From the NCBI GenBank assembly GCA_947488755.1, contig CANLAD010000001.1, forward strand, positions 1,254,247 to 1,318,246: DNA of 64,000 nucleotides, given 5' to 3'. Within the stretch, counting starts at the first letter, position 1. The number at the start of each line of letters is the position of its first letter. This document shows positions 1 to 9,441 of this stretch, piece after piece. The notes beneath the pieces are model-generated. The model made no database searches. It was not told the origin of the DNA and saw nothing but the letters and a program-made list of their open reading frames with translations. The stretch is from an uncultured Erythrobacter sp. GTDB lineage: Bacteria > Pseudomonadota > Alphaproteobacteria > Sphingomonadales > Sphingomonadaceae. The translations under genes and the position numbers were made by a program.

Positions 1-1360
1 GCTCCAGGTAATGATCCTGAAACTTGCTGTTTTGTTCAGGGTCCAGAACCTCGAGCAGGGCCGAGGCCGGATCGCCCCGGAAATCCTGGCCCAGCTTGTC
101 GATCTCATCGAGCAGGAACAGCGGATTGCTGGTCCCGGCCTTCTTCAGATTGGCCACGATCTTGCCCGGCATCGATCCGATATAGGTACGCCGATGCCCG
201 CGAATTTCCGCTTCGTCGCGCACACCGCCAAGCGACTGGCGTACGAATTCGCGACCCGTCGCCTTGGCGATCGATTTGCCCAAAGAAGTCTTGCCCACGC
301 CGGGCGGACCCACCAGGCACAGAATCGGGCCTTTCAGCTTGTTGGTGCGCGCCTGCACGGCAAGATATTCGATGATCCGGTCCTTGACCTTCTCAAGCGC
401 GTAGTGATCGGCGTCGAGGATCTCCTGCGCTTCGGCGATGCCCTTCTTGATGCGGCTTTTCTTGCCCCACGGAAGGCCGAGCAGCACATCGAGGTAATTG
501 CGGATGACGGTGGCTTCCGCGCTCATCGGCTGCATGCCCTTGAGCTTCTTCAGTTCGCTTTTCGCTTTCGCGCGCGCTTCTTTCGACAGCTTGGTGGTTT
601 CGATCGCTTCGGTCAGTTCGGATAGCTCGTCGCCCTCCTCACCGTCGCCACCGCCAAGCTCGCTCTGGATCGCCTTCATCTGCTCGTTGAGATAATATTC
701 GCGCTGCGTTTTCTCCATCTGACGCTTCACACGCCCACGGATCTTGCGTTCGACCTGCAGGACGGAGAGCTCGCCTTCCATGAAGGACATGACGAGTTCG
801 AGCCGCTTGAGCGGGCTCGCTTCGGTCAGCATCGCCTGCTTGTCCGAAACCTTGGCATTGATGGTGGCGGCAATCGTGTCGGCGAGCGCCCCTGCATCAT
901 CGACGTCGGTCAGGTCGACGCTGGTTTCATCACCCATTTTCTTGTTCAGCTTCGCGTATTCGCCGAACTGCTCGGTCACTTGCCGCATCAGCGCAGTGAC
1001 CTCGCTGCCGCCCACCGTTTCCGGTTCGACGATGTCGATTTCTGCGAGGGTGTAATCGTCCTGCTCGTGAAGCGCCACGCGCTTTGCCCGCACATTGCCT
1101 TCAACCAGCACGCGCACGGTGCCATCGGGCAGCTTGAGCAATTGCAAGACCTGCGCGATCACGCCCACGTCATAAAGGTCGTCAACGCCCGGATCGTCAC
1201 ATCCCGGATCGAGTTGCGCGAGCAGGACAATATCCTTGCTCGCCTCCATTGCTGCCTCGAGCGCGGCGACCGACTGGTCACGCCCGACGAAGAGCGGCAC
1301 CACCATGCCGGGGAACACGACGATGTCGCGCAGGGGGAGGAGGGGAAACTTCTCGGTCAT
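1..1360 (-). CDS. lon: Lon ATP-dependent protease, N-terminal part (gene runs off the left edge)
   Basis: Cytosolic AAA+ serine protease that degrades misfolded and regulatory proteins. About 453 residues are visible, starting at the ATG whose complement is 1358-1360. They cover the N-terminal substrate-binding domain (it begins [19 protein letters not shown]), the coiled-coil region ([16 protein letters not shown]) and the start of the AAA+ module, with Walker A GPPGVGKT at about residues 351-358 and Walker B LFLLDEID at about 414-421. The rest of the ATPase and the Ser-Lys protease domain lie outside the window. No frameshift is seen. Identification is by the strong family signature. Confidence 0.97.
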   Translation of the reverse strand, partial: MTEKFPLLPLRDIVVFPGMVVPLFVGRDQSVAALEAAMEASKDIVLLAQLDPGCDDPGVDDLYDVGVIAQVLQLLKLPDGTVRVLVEGNVRAKRVALHEQDDYTLAEIDIVEPETVGGSEVTALMRQVTEQFGEYAKLNKKMGDETSVDLTDVDDAGALADTIAATINAKVSDKQAMLTEASPLKRLELVMSFMEGELSVLQVERKIRGRVKRQMEKTQREYYLNEQMKAIQSELGGGDGEEGDELSELTEAIETTKLSKEARAKAKSELKKLKGMQPMSAEATVIRNYLDVLLGLPWGKKSRIKKGIAEAQEILDADHYALEKVKDRIIEYLAVQARTNKLKGPILCLVGPPGVGKTSLGKSIAKATGREFVRQSLGGVRDEAEIRGHRRTYIGSMPGKIVANLKKAGTSNPLFLLDEIDKLGQDFRGDPASALLEVLDPEQNSKFQDHYLE

Positions 1361-1481
1361 ATATCTTGTATCCACGGCCGCCATAGGGGCGCACCTTTGC
1401 CGAGATATATGGGAAGCGGGTCCGGTCCCCGCAACATGGGTGTCACGATAGGCTGTGGACGGCTCCTCCGCCGCGGGTGCC

Positions 1482-1823
1482 TCACCCCATTCCGGGCAGG
1501 TTGAACCCTGGCGGAAGGCCCATGCCGCCCTGCATTTCCTTCATGTGCTCTTCGGAGACCCGGTCGGCCTTGTCGCGCGCATCGTTGAATGCGGCGGTGA
1601 CGAGGTCTTCGAGCATTTGCTTCTCTTCCGCCTTCATCAGACTGTCGTCGATCGCGACGCCGAGGATGCGGCCCTTGGCGGTCGCGCGCACCTTGACCAG
1701 ACCGCCGCCAGCGGTGCCCTCGACTTCGATATTGTCGAGCTTGACCTGCATCTCGTTCATCTGGTTCTGGATCGTTTCGGCAGCCTGCTGGGCGGCGGCC
1801 ATCATTTCTTCCATCGATTTCAT
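1482..1823 (-). CDS. YbaB/EbfC-family nucleoid-associated protein
   Basis: Small DNA-binding protein of 113 aa, the usual length for YbaB/EbfC. It shows the N-terminal coiled-coil ([19 protein letters not shown]), the [12 protein letters not shown] segment and the GxP/Met-rich tail typical of the family. It lies 18 bp downstream of dnaX on the same strand, the conserved dnaX-ybaB(-recR) order, so co-transcription is likely. recR does not follow; lon is next, 121 bp away. Family members bind DNA as dimers; the regulatory role in this organism is unknown. Confidence 0.95.
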   Translation of the reverse strand: MKSMEEMMAAAQQAAETIQNQMNEMQVKLDNIEVEGTAGGGLVKVRATAKGRILGVAIDDSLMKAEEKQMLEDLVTAAFNDARDKADRVSEEHMKEMQGGMGLPPGFNLPGMG

Positions 1824-1841
1824 ATTGTTACGTCCTTTCGT

Positions 1842-3668
1842 TCAGTTCCATTTGCCGCCGGCTTTTGCGGAGCTTGCGACATTATCTTGCGCATCGATCA
1901 GTTCAGCATCCGGGAAGGCGTCGAATGCAGCCTTCACCAGCGGATGCGCGCGGATCCTATCGTGCGCCGCTTCAGCGCGCGCCCGTTCCGCTTCGCGCAA
2001 GGAAGGGCGCGCCTCGCCGGTGCCGCGTTCGACCTGCCAGCGCTTGCCGGTAAGCTTGAACAGGGCCTCGCGCAGTTCGGGGATGGGGTCTTCATTGAAC
2101 GCATCGGCCTGTTCGAACACCAACCGCTCTGGCGCGAGGTCGATCACCCGCACCCGGTCCCGCATGATCTGAGCCACGCGCAACTGGCCTGAGTTTTCCA
2201 CGCGGTCGACAAGTTCGGCCCAATCGAGCGCGGTTTCAGGTGCGGGCGTCGTGCCTTGCGCCGATACGCTCTCGCCCGCTTGTCCGGTAGATGGAGACGC
2301 GGCTGGCGCAGCGTTGGCCAACTCCTCCATTCGCCGCACGAGTTGACCCGGATCGGGCAATTCGGCGGCGTGCAGCACTCGCAGCAGCGCCATTTGCAGC
2401 GAAACCAGCGGATCGGGCGCAAGGCGAACCTCGTCGTGACCCTTGAGCAGCAATTGCCACAGGCGATGGAGCTGCGAAGCGCTCAATCGCTCGGCGAAGT
2501 CTGCGAGCGCTGCGCGTTCCTCTTCGCTCGGCGCGTCGGGTTCTCCGCCCGAGACCTGTGCCAGCGTGATGCGGTGCACCAGATCCATCAGCGCGCGCAT
2601 CAGCGCCAGCGGCTCCACGCCCAGCGCATATTGCTCGTCGATCCCGGCCAGCAGCGCCTCGGCATCGCCTTTCAGCAGGTGCGAGAGCAGCCGCCGCTGC
2701 GCGCCTTTGTCGGCGAGACCAAGCATGTCACGCACGCGCTCCGCCGCGACCACGCCGCCGGTTTCCATATCGGCATGGGCGATCGCCTGGTCGAGGATCG
2801 AAAGCCCGTCGCGCACCGAACCCTCGGCGGCGGAAGCGATGATGCGCAGCGCCTCCTCTTCGGCCTCGACACCCTCCTGTTTGCATACATTGCCGAAATG
2901 TTCAGCGAGAAGCTCGGACGGAATGCGACGCAGATCAAAGCGCTGGGTCCGGCTGAGCACCGTCACGGGCAGCTTGTCCACTTCGGTCGTGGCGAACAGG
3001 AACTTCACATGCGCGGGCGGTTCTTCCAGCGTCTTGAGCAGCGCATTGAAGGCGCTGTTCGAGAGCATGTGAACCTCATCGACGATATAGATCTTGTAGC
3101 GCGCAGAGACGGCAGCGTAGCGCACCTGTTCGATGATCTCGCGTACATTGTCGACGCCGGTGTTGGAGGCGGCGTCCATTTCGATCACGTCGATATGGCG
3201 ACCCTCCGCGATCGCCTTGCACGGCTCGCACTGCCCACACGGATCGATCGTCGGGCTACCCTCCCCATCCGGGCCGATGCAATTGAGGGCCTTGGCGATC
3301 AGCCGCGCGGTCGAGGTCTTGCCGACCCCCCTCACCCCGGTCATCAAAAACGCATGCGCCAGCCGGTCGCGCTCGATCGCATTGGCGAGCGTGCGGACCA
3401 TCGGATCCTGTCCGATCAGCTGCGAGAAGGTCTGCGGGCGGTATTTGCGGGCAAGAACGCGATAGGGCTGGTTCGGCGCGGCCTCGGGGGTGGCCTCAAC
3501 CGGCGGATTTGGGGACGCGGGATCGGCCGGAGGCGCGGGCGGTGCATCGCCGAACATCGTGTCCTGCCCCGCAGCTTCCAGCTCGGCCGCGGTGGGCGCT
3601 TCGTCGGTTTCGGCGCCGGAGTCGGTCTGGGCATCAGGCAAAGTGGGATCGGAATCGCTCATCGCCAT
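1842..3668 (-). CDS. dnaX: DNA polymerase III subunit gamma/tau
   Basis: Clamp-loader ATPase of the replicative polymerase, 608 aa. It has an acidic, Pro/Ala-rich N-terminal extension of about 65 residues, then the AAA+ module: Walker A GVRGVGKT at about 111-118, four zinc-binding cysteines (about C130, C144, C147, C150) and Walker B IYIVDEVHM at about 193-201. The C-terminal half carries the tau-type extension ending SSAKAGGKWN. No obvious slippery A-tract for a gamma-producing frameshift was noticed. The start could be Met1 or Met3. It leads the dnaX-ybaB pair. Confidence 0.97.
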   Translation of the reverse strand: MAMSDSDPTLPDAQTDSGAETDEAPTAAELEAAGQDTMFGDAPPAPPADPASPNPPVEATPEAAPNQPYRVLARKYRPQTFSQLIGQDPMVRTLANAIERDRLAHAFLMTGVRGVGKTSTARLIAKALNCIGPDGEGSPTIDPCGQCEPCKAIAEGRHIDVIEMDAASNTGVDNVREIIEQVRYAAVSARYKIYIVDEVHMLSNSAFNALLKTLEEPPAHVKFLFATTEVDKLPVTVLSRTQRFDLRRIPSELLAEHFGNVCKQEGVEAEEEALRIIASAAEGSVRDGLSILDQAIAHADMETGGVVAAERVRDMLGLADKGAQRRLLSHLLKGDAEALLAGIDEQYALGVEPLALMRALMDLVHRITLAQVSGGEPDAPSEEERAALADFAERLSASQLHRLWQLLLKGHDEVRLAPDPLVSLQMALLRVLHAAELPDPGQLVRRMEELANAAPAASPSTGQAGESVSAQGTTPAPETALDWAELVDRVENSGQLRVAQIMRDRVRVIDLAPERLVFEQADAFNEDPIPELREALFKLTGKRWQVERGTGEARPSLREAERARAEAAHDRIRAHPLVKAAFDAFPDAELIDAQDNVASSAKAGGKWN

Positions 3669-3728
3669 GCAATGTATGCTGCGCTACCGGCTTTGTCGAA
3701 ACCCAATGCCACGCAAAGACGGAAACTG

Positions 3729-4280
3729 ATGCACTTTGTCCTCCACACCCTCGCCTTCGCGGGCATAATTGCCGGGTCGACCGGCCTGCCGGATGCCCGC
3801 AACCTCAGTGAAATCGAGCCGCAAACCTTGAATGCGCTGTGCAATTTCGAAGGCGGCGTTGCGGGCAAATTCGGGCGCTCGGCGGGAATTGAAAGCGATA
3901 CGTATCTCAACACGAGCGGCGATCCGGAATGGGCTTTGGCCCCACCGATCGGGCCATTCGACACCTATTCGCGCTGGCGCATCCGTTCGAGCGATGAAGT
4001 GCACACCTTGCGCTACATCAGTCCGACGACGGAGCACGCCTCGAAGGAGACACTCGCAGCGCATCTCGCGATTATTGCCCCGGCTGCAGACTGGCAGGGC
4101 GCGGGCTATGTCTGGACGAAAGCAATCGAGCGTGCCGGGGAAGAGAGCAGCCTTATCCTGCTTGTCGATGGCGGGATCGAGCGCACATCGCTCTACTGTA
4201 TCGATGCAGGTCTGAAAGCCCGAAACGATGCGGAAGTCCGCGCACGCCTCGAGAGTTTGCGACAGCAGCTCAAACCTTAG
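3729..4280 (+). CDS. Small secreted protein of unknown function
   Basis: A 183-aa protein starting at the ATG at 3729 (MHFVLHTLAFAGIIAGSTG), with a hydrophobic N-terminus consistent with a signal sequence. The mature part resembles no family I can name. It is soluble-looking, with two cysteines (in ALCNFEGG and SLYCIDAG) that could form a disulfide. The reading frame stays open far upstream, but that portion is antisense to dnaX and should not be included. It is divergent from dnaX by about 60 bp and runs up to the SRP RNA gene on the opposite strand. Confidence 0.7.
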   Translation: MHFVLHTLAFAGIIAGSTGLPDARNLSEIEPQTLNALCNFEGGVAGKFGRSAGIESDTYLNTSGDPEWALAPPIGPFDTYSRWRIRSSDEVHTLRYISPTTEHASKETLAAHLAIIAPAADWQGAGYVWTKAIERAGEESSLILLVDGGIERTSLYCIDAGLKARNDAEVRARLESLRQQLKP

Positions 4281-4301
4281 GGGCACTGCGGAATGTGGGA
4301 A

Positions 4302-4393
4302 AAAGGAGCCGAGCGACCCGTCGCAATTCACCTGGGCTGCTTCCTTCCGGACCTGACCCGGTGAGCGAACGCAAACGTCCACCCGACTCCCGA
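4302..4393 (-). ncRNA. ffs: 4.5S / small signal recognition particle RNA
   Basis: The reverse strand contains the near-invariant SRP domain IV apical sequence (GGTCAGGTCCGGAAGGAAGC, at about 4336-4356). It is flanked by complementary arms, including a terminal GGAGTCG/CGGCTCC pairing with one G-U. A run of T residues follows at 4300-4304, consistent with an intrinsic end. The RNA pairs with Ffh for co-translational membrane targeting. Ends are inferred from the stem and are good to a few bases. Confidence 0.93.
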
Positions 4394-4428
4394 TGGGCGA
4401 TATGGCGGCGGTGCCTTAACGAATCAAC

Positions 4429-4707
4429 CTATTTGAAGTTGTCCGCATAAGCCTGAAGCTTGAGCGACTTCGGCGGGGTCGCATGCACGCGCGCCGTGAT
4501 CTCATATTTCTCGGCATAGGCCTTGGCCGCATCCTTGCTCGGAAAATTGAGCTTCACCTGAGATTGCGTGTCTCCGCTGCCGGTCCAGCCCATCAGCGGA
4601 TCGGGCCGCCGCGCCTCGCTCTGCTCGAATTCGAGCACCCAGGTATCGGTCTTCGCGCGACCGGATTGCATCGCGCTTTTGGGCTGCTGATAAATGCGGG
4701 CGGTCAT
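4429..4707 (-). CDS. NDUFS4-like (ETC complex I 18-kDa subunit family) protein
   Basis: A 92-aa protein matching the alphaproteobacterial ETC complex I subunit conserved region. It has an N-terminal ARIYQQPKSAMQSG, a central DTWVLEFE and MGWTGSGDT, and the KLNFPSKDAAKAYAEK helix. In mitochondria and alphaproteobacteria this supernumerary subunit sits on the peripheral arm of NADH:ubiquinone oxidoreductase. It is monocistronic here, away from any nuo operon, which is usual for this gene. The length is typical. Confidence 0.9.
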   Translation of the reverse strand: MTARIYQQPKSAMQSGRAKTDTWVLEFEQSEARRPDPLMGWTGSGDTQSQVKLNFPSKDAAKAYAEKYEITARVHATPPKSLKLQAYADNFK

Positions 4708-4766
4708 GGTCGTTTCGGTTCCTGTCGGATGCGGTCTGTGGGTGGTCTGTATCAGTTAGGTTCTTT

Positions 4767-7205
4767 TCAGCCCCTGTTGAAGGCGTTTTTCGTCTTCAGG
4801 CTCGGCTTTTCGGTCCAGGGTTGCTCGGGCCATCGATGTTTTGGGTAGCGACCCTTCATCTCCTTCGCGACGTCACCCCACGATCCGCGCCAGAAACCTG
4901 ACAGGTCGCGCGTTGCCTGGATCGGTCGTCCCGCAGGACTGGTGAGCTTCAGCAACAGTGGCGTCTGCCCTTCGCCGCGTCCTATGACCGGATGCTGGTC
5001 GAGCCCGAACAGCGCCTGCACACGAACTTCAACGCTTGGGGCGTCATCACCAGCGTAGTCGATCGGGTGGCGGGTGCCAGCAGGCGAAATAATTTCGCGC
5101 GGCGCCGCTTCATCCAGCCGCTGCCGCGACGGGTAGTCGAGCATGGCGAGCGCCGCTTCGGCGAGACGCTGCGGCGCGAGATCGAGATCGCGGCGACCGT
5201 GCAGCAGCGGAGCGAGCCATAGCTCCCCGGTTTCCGTCAAATTTGCGATGGAGAGCGGCTCCACGCCAGCAAAGCGTGCGCGCTCGAGAAAGCCGGGCGG
5301 GAACACGCTCGACAGGTTTTCCAGCGCCTTGCCCACAAGCATGTCCACAATTGCTTGCTCGTCCGGCTGCGGGTCGGGTCCGCTCGCGAGCACAATCGCG
5401 CCAAGCCGTTTTTCACGCCGGACTTCCACGCGCCGATCTCGTTCCGACCAACGCGCAATCGAACGCTCGTCGATCCGATCCGCAAACAATTCTTCGATCC
5501 GCGCTTGATCGAGTTCGATGCCGGCGGTGATGCGCGCCCCGCTCGCCTGCCCCTGCGCGTCGCCGATCACGATCCATTCCGCCCGCGCCAGGGAGCAAGC
5601 GGGGTCGAGACGAAAACCGCGCCCGCCGACACTCAGCCAATGTTCGCCCGAGACGTCGCGGCGGCGGGCGACGAAATCAGGTCGCGCGAGAGCAAGGCAC
5701 TCGGCTGGAGCCAAGTCGGCATCGTCCGGCGGTGTGACCAGCTTTGCAGCCGATTTCGCCCACCCTCTCGCAATCCGTTCCGCCCCTGCCGCGCGCTTCG
5801 AGCGGTCACTGCGCCAATGCGTGAGGCGTGCGGCGAGGTCTTCGCCACGTCCGCCAAGGCCGCGCTCCTGCAGCAGCATGACAAGCCGCGCTGTGTCCCC
5901 CTCGCACCCCGCTTGCGCCCCGTGAAGCACCGCTGCTGCATGATCGGGCGCCATCGGCATCGCCGCGACTTTCTCGCCCCAAGCGGTAATTCGGCCATCG
6001 CAATCAAGCGCGCCGAGGTTCTCCAAAGCCGACCGCGCCGCCGCGACCGACGCGGCCGGAGGCGAGTCGAGCCAGCGCAGGCTGTCCGGATCATTCGAAC
6101 CCCATCGCGCCAATGTCAGAACGAGCGGCGCGAGATCCGCAATTTCCATCTCCGGCGGAGCGAATTCGGGCCGCCCAAAATGCCCGCCCTCCTCCCACAG
6201 GCGATAGGCAACGCCCGGGCCCTGCCGCGCCGCGCGCCCCGCCCGCTGCGCCGCCGCCGCCTGGCTCGCGGCACGCGTCACCAAATGCGTAGTGCCAGCC
6301 GCGCGGTCGTGCTGCGCCATGCGCGCGAGGCCGCTGTCGACCACGTTCGAAACGCCGTCCAGCGTCAGCGACGTTTCCGCAATGGCGGTGGCCAGCACCA
6401 CCCGCCGCCGCCCGTCCGGATTGCGCCGGATCGCCGCCCGCTGCGCCGCCGGGGCGACTTGACCGTGCAGCGCAAGGATCGGGGTATCGGGTAGCTTCAC
6501 CTCCAGCCGTTCGCGGGTCCGCTCGATTTCACCGACACCGGGTAGAAACGCCAGGATATCGCCGGGCCCTTCGCGCCATGCAGTCATCACCCCCGCCGCC
6601 ACGCGATCTTCCATCCGCACGTTCGGATCGTGGCCGAGATATCGGATGTCGAGCGGATAGCTACGCCCCTCGCTCTCGATCACCGGCGCGTCATCCCCGA
6701 GCAAGCGGGCGAACCGCGCGCCATCAATTGTCGCCGACATCACCAGCACGCGCAGGTCTTCGCGCAGCACGTCACGCGTCTCCAAGGCGAGCGCGAGGCC
6801 AAGATCGCTGTCCAGATGCCGTTCATGCGCCTCATCGAACAGGACTGCCGACACACCCGGCAATTCAGGATCCGCGACCAGTCTGTTGACCAGGATCGCC
6901 TCGGTCACGATCAAGACACGCGTACGATTCGATACGCGACTGTCGAGCCGGGTCATATACCCGATCGTCTCGCCCGGCTTCTCGCCCAGCAATTCCGCCA
7001 TCCGCTCGGCTGCGGCACGGGCTGCGACGCGGCGCGGGGAGGTGAGAATGATCTGCCCGTCGCACCACGGCGCGTTCAACAGATCGGGCGCAACGGCGGT
7101 GGTCTTGCCAGCGCCAGGCGGCGCGATCAGAACCGCGGCGCCATTATCAGCGAGCGCTGTGCGCAGCGCGGGCAGCGCCGCGTGAATGGGAAGTTCGGAC
7201 GTCAC
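4767..7205 (-). CDS. hrpB: ATP-dependent helicase HrpB
   Basis: DExH-box helicase of the HrpB family, 812 aa from the chosen GTG at 7203-7205 (reads MTSELPIHAALPALRTAL). Motifs: Walker A APPGAGKT near residue 30, DEAH in VLFDEAHERHLDSD, SAT in VMSATID, a C-terminal helicase domain with AQRAGRAARQGPG, and the HrpB C-terminal domain ending in the typical SGFWRGSWGDVAKEMKGRYPKH segment. An ATG at 7301 is in frame but would overlap the upstream gene by 62 bp and adds a Gly/Arg-rich leader not seen in the family, so the GTG is preferred. The physiological substrate in bacteria is unclear. Confidence 0.95.
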   Translation of the reverse strand: MTSELPIHAALPALRTALADNGAAVLIAPPGAGKTTAVAPDLLNAPWCDGQIILTSPRRVAARAAAERMAELLGEKPGETIGYMTRLDSRVSNRTRVLIVTEAILVNRLVADPELPGVSAVLFDEAHERHLDSDLGLALALETRDVLREDLRVLVMSATIDGARFARLLGDDAPVIESEGRSYPLDIRYLGHDPNVRMEDRVAAGVMTAWREGPGDILAFLPGVGEIERTRERLEVKLPDTPILALHGQVAPAAQRAAIRRNPDGRRRVVLATAIAETSLTLDGVSNVVDSGLARMAQHDRAAGTTHLVTRAASQAAAAQRAGRAARQGPGVAYRLWEEGGHFGRPEFAPPEMEIADLAPLVLTLARWGSNDPDSLRWLDSPPAASVAAARSALENLGALDCDGRITAWGEKVAAMPMAPDHAAAVLHGAQAGCEGDTARLVMLLQERGLGGRGEDLAARLTHWRSDRSKRAAGAERIARGWAKSAAKLVTPPDDADLAPAECLALARPDFVARRRDVSGEHWLSVGGRGFRLDPACSLARAEWIVIGDAQGQASGARITAGIELDQARIEELFADRIDERSIARWSERDRRVEVRREKRLGAIVLASGPDPQPDEQAIVDMLVGKALENLSSVFPPGFLERARFAGVEPLSIANLTETGELWLAPLLHGRRDLDLAPQRLAEAALAMLDYPSRQRLDEAAPREIISPAGTRHPIDYAGDDAPSVEVRVQALFGLDQHPVIGRGEGQTPLLLKLTSPAGRPIQATRDLSGFWRGSWGDVAKEMKGRYPKHRWPEQPWTEKPSLKTKNAFNRG

Positions 7206-7239
7206 AACGCCTTCAGGCCCAACACCCGAACCGCGCGGA

Positions 7240-8250
7240 TCAGTAACCCCGCGCGACGGCGAATTGCGCGGCTTCGGCCATTGCGGCGCGCGCCTTGCCA
7301 TCGGGGAAGATCGAGATCGCGTCTATTGCGCGATGGGCGAAATGGCGGGCACGTTCGCGGGTGTCCTCCAGCGCGTCGTGCTTCTCGATCAGCGCGACCG
7401 CTTTCGCAAAATCCTCATCCGACGAGCGATGCCCGAGGATCGCGTCCTTCCAGAACCGTCGTTCCTCTTCGTCACCGCGGGCGAAGGCGAGAATGACGGG
7501 CAGGGTCATCTTGCCTTCGCGGAAATCGTCGCCGCGATCCTTGCCCATCTGCGCTGCATCGGAATCGTAGTCGATCGCGTCGTCCACCAACTGGAACGCG
7601 ACGCCGAGATTGCGACCGTAATCCTCCAGCGCGCGCTCCTGCTCTTCGCCGCACTCTGCGACGACGGCGCTGATCTGGCTGGCTGCGGCGAACAAAGCCG
7701 CGGTCTTGGCGCCAATTATATGGAGATAGCGCTCCTCACTGGTTTCGATCTGGCGCTGCGCGGTCAGCTGCGAAACCTCGCCCTCGGCAATCACTGCGCT
7801 TGCATGGCTGAGGATCTTGAGAACCCGCAGGCTCCCATCCTCCGTCATCAGCTCGAATGCTCGGCTGAACAGGAAATCACCGACCAGCACCGTCGCCGGA
7901 TTGCCGAAGATAATGTTGGCCGCCGCTTTGCCGCGCCTGAGCTCGCTGCCATCGACCACATCGTCATGCAGCAAGGTTGCAGTGTGGATGAATTCGACGG
8001 CAGCGGCGAGCTTGTGATGGCGGGTGCCCTGATATCCGACCAGCTCTGCCCCGGCGAGCGTGAGCATGGGGCGCAAGCGCTTACCGCCGCCGGAAATCAA
8101 ATGACCGGCGAGGCGCGGAATGAGCGGGATCTCGCTCTGCATGCGTTCGAGAATGACGGTGTTGACCGAATTCATCCCACTCGCAGTGAGCGACAACATT
8201 GGCTCGAGCGTCGGGGTCTTGCGCGGCAGTGGAACGACGTCGGCTGTCAT
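7240..8250 (-). CDS. Polyprenyl diphosphate synthase (octa-/decaprenyl type)
   Basis: Trans-prenyltransferase (336 aa) that elongates FPP with IPP to make the quinone side chain, probably for ubiquinone-10 in this group (inference). It shows the first aspartate-rich motif DDVVD at about 96-100, GGGKRLRP at about 54-61 and the second motif DDAID at about 223-227. It is followed 34 bp downstream by hrpB on the same strand and is divergent from the chorismate mutase gene. Chain length cannot be set from the sequence alone. Confidence 0.95.
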   Translation of the reverse strand: MTADVVPLPRKTPTLEPMLSLTASGMNSVNTVILERMQSEIPLIPRLAGHLISGGGKRLRPMLTLAGAELVGYQGTRHHKLAAAVEFIHTATLLHDDVVDGSELRRGKAAANIIFGNPATVLVGDFLFSRAFELMTEDGSLRVLKILSHASAVIAEGEVSQLTAQRQIETSEERYLHIIGAKTAALFAAASQISAVVAECGEEQERALEDYGRNLGVAFQLVDDAIDYDSDAAQMGKDRGDDFREGKMTLPVILAFARGDEEERRFWKDAILGHRSSDEDFAKAVALIEKHDALEDTRERARHFAHRAIDAISIFPDGKARAAMAEAAQFAVARGY

Positions 8251-8315
8251 CCATCCGCCTTACGGACCTGTGCTCGCGCTTGGCAAGCGTGCATTTGCTG
8301 CTAGTTTTGCGGGCC

Positions 8316-8636
8316 ATGTCGCAAGAAACGCAAAGTCCGCCCGCCGGGGCCGCTGCGGAGGACCGCGTGCTTGCGACCTTTCGCAAGAGCATCGACAATA
8401 TCGACGCGGCAATCATTCACATGCTGGCGGAGCGTTTTCGCATTACGCAGGCGGTGGGCGAGTACAAAGCGCGCGCCACCCTTCCCCCAGCCGATCCTCA
8501 CCGCGAACAGCGCCAGATCGCGCGATTACGGGCACTGTCTGAAGAGGCGGATCTCGACCCGGAATTCAGCGAAAAGTTCCTGCGCTTCATCATCGAAGAA
8601 GTGATCCGCCACCATGAGAAAGCTCGCGGCGGCTGA
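8316..8636 (+). CDS. Chorismate mutase (AroQ fold)
   Basis: A 106-aa all-helical chorismate mutase that converts chorismate to prephenate for Phe/Tyr synthesis. The segments RKSIDNIDAAIIHMLAERF, VGEYKA, REQRQIARL and FLRFIIEEVIRHHE match the AroQ-type single-domain enzyme. The chosen ATG at 8316 gives the family length; the frame extends upstream to 8199, but that part overlaps the divergent prenyltransferase promoter and start. No prephenate dehydratase or dehydrogenase is fused or adjacent. Confidence 0.92.
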   Translation: MSQETQSPPAGAAAEDRVLATFRKSIDNIDAAIIHMLAERFRITQAVGEYKARATLPPADPHREQRQIARLRALSEEADLDPEFSEKFLRFIIEEVIRHHEKARGG

Positions 8637-8652
8637 TCCGGTTGAGGCAAAA

Positions 8653-8684
8653 GAGGGCGCGGAAGGGGTAGGTTCCGCGCCCTC
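8653..8684 (+). terminator. Strong hairpin after the chorismate mutase gene
   Basis: A perfect 12-bp stem (GAGGGCGCGGAA at 8653-8664 paired with 8673-8684) with an 8-nt loop, starting 17 bp after the chorismate mutase stop. There is no T-tract after it, so it may act as a transcript-stabilising or bidirectional terminator rather than a classical intrinsic one. Confidence 0.6.
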
Positions 8685-8721
8685 AGGTGCCGGGCCATTC
8701 GGTGGGAACAGCCGCGGTCCG

Positions 8722-8755
8722 GCGCGGCAGGCATCGGGCCTTTCGCCTGCCGCGC
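8722..8755 (-). terminator. Hairpin at the 3' end of the secreted-protein gene
   Basis: An 11-bp perfect inverted repeat (GCGCGGCAGGC at 8722-8732 with 8745-8755), placed 10 bp beyond the stop codon of the reverse-strand gene at 8765. Together with the adjacent hairpin it separates two convergent genes. No T-run follows, so the terminator function is inferred from position only. Confidence 0.5.
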
Positions 8756-8764
8756 TGGAAAATA

Positions 8765-9316
8765 TCAGCGCGGTCGGCGCGACTGTCTGCGGGGCTTGAA
8801 GCCCTGCTTGCGGGTGCGATCGACAGTGCGATTAACCTGCCCATTGCTGCGCGTGGTGGTGCGATTGCGGTCGAACACTCGTTCGCCAGCCGAATTGGTC
8901 ACGCTCTGGCTCGCGCTCGAATTGCCCTGGCCATCGCGGCTGCGTTGCCCGGAGAGGCCATATGTGTTCCCCGCACGGCCCGTCGCGGTGCCTGAGAAGG
9001 TCGATCCATTGTCGGTCCGAACGCGCTCTCCTTCGAACGAGCGCGTGCGTCCGGCGGGGCCGGTTTGCGATCTGCTGACCACTGCGCCGCTATCGGTGCG
9101 CTGGCGATCGAAGGTGCTCGAGGCGGTGTTGCCGGTGTTCGTGTTGGTTGCCGTGCGATCGCGGCTGATCGTTCCCGCCTCGCGATCGACGGTGGTTGTC
9201 TGCGAAGCGCTGACATTGGGGCCATCGAAGGTTTTTGTGCGGGTCTGTTCCTGCGCGGTCGCGGCGGAGGCTGTGGCGAGAGCGGCGATGGCCGCGAGGG
9301 TCAGTTTCGTGTTCAT
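8765..9316 (-). CDS. Exported Ser/Thr/Arg-rich protein of unknown function
   Basis: A 183-aa protein with a clear signal peptide (MNTKLTLAAIAALATASAAT, cleavage near AQEQ). The mature part is of very low complexity: Thr, Ser, Asn, Gly, Arg and Asp dominate in short repeated phrases such as DREAGTISRDRTAT and VNRTVDRTRK. The C-terminus is strongly basic (FKPRRQSRRPR). No catalytic motif is seen. The frame extends to 9403, but the internal ATG at 9316 gives the export signal and is preferred. Probably a periplasmic or surface protein of the sphingomonad group. Confidence 0.75.
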   Translation of the reverse strand: MNTKLTLAAIAALATASAATAQEQTRTKTFDGPNVSASQTTTVDREAGTISRDRTATNTNTGNTASSTFDRQRTDSGAVVSRSQTGPAGRTRSFEGERVRTDNGSTFSGTATGRAGNTYGLSGQRSRDGQGNSSASQSVTNSAGERVFDRNRTTTRSNGQVNRTVDRTRKQGFKPRRQSRRPR

Positions 9317-9441
9317 GACTTGGCTTCCTCGTCTCATCTGTTTCGTCGGTACGATGTCGAACCGGCCTTCGATCCACCTTTCAGGCCGGTGACACATCAT
9401 CAACGCAGCTGAGGCCGCGACCCTTCGCGGAACGCCGAAAT

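Noticed and set aside
2256..3728. Forward open frame in front of the small secreted protein
   Set aside because: It is antisense to dnaX and has an Arg/His-rich composition typical of shadow frames; the real start is at 3729.
3684..4382. 232-codon reverse open frame covering the SRP RNA
   Set aside because: It starts inside the 4.5S RNA and is antisense to the secreted protein; no coding evidence.
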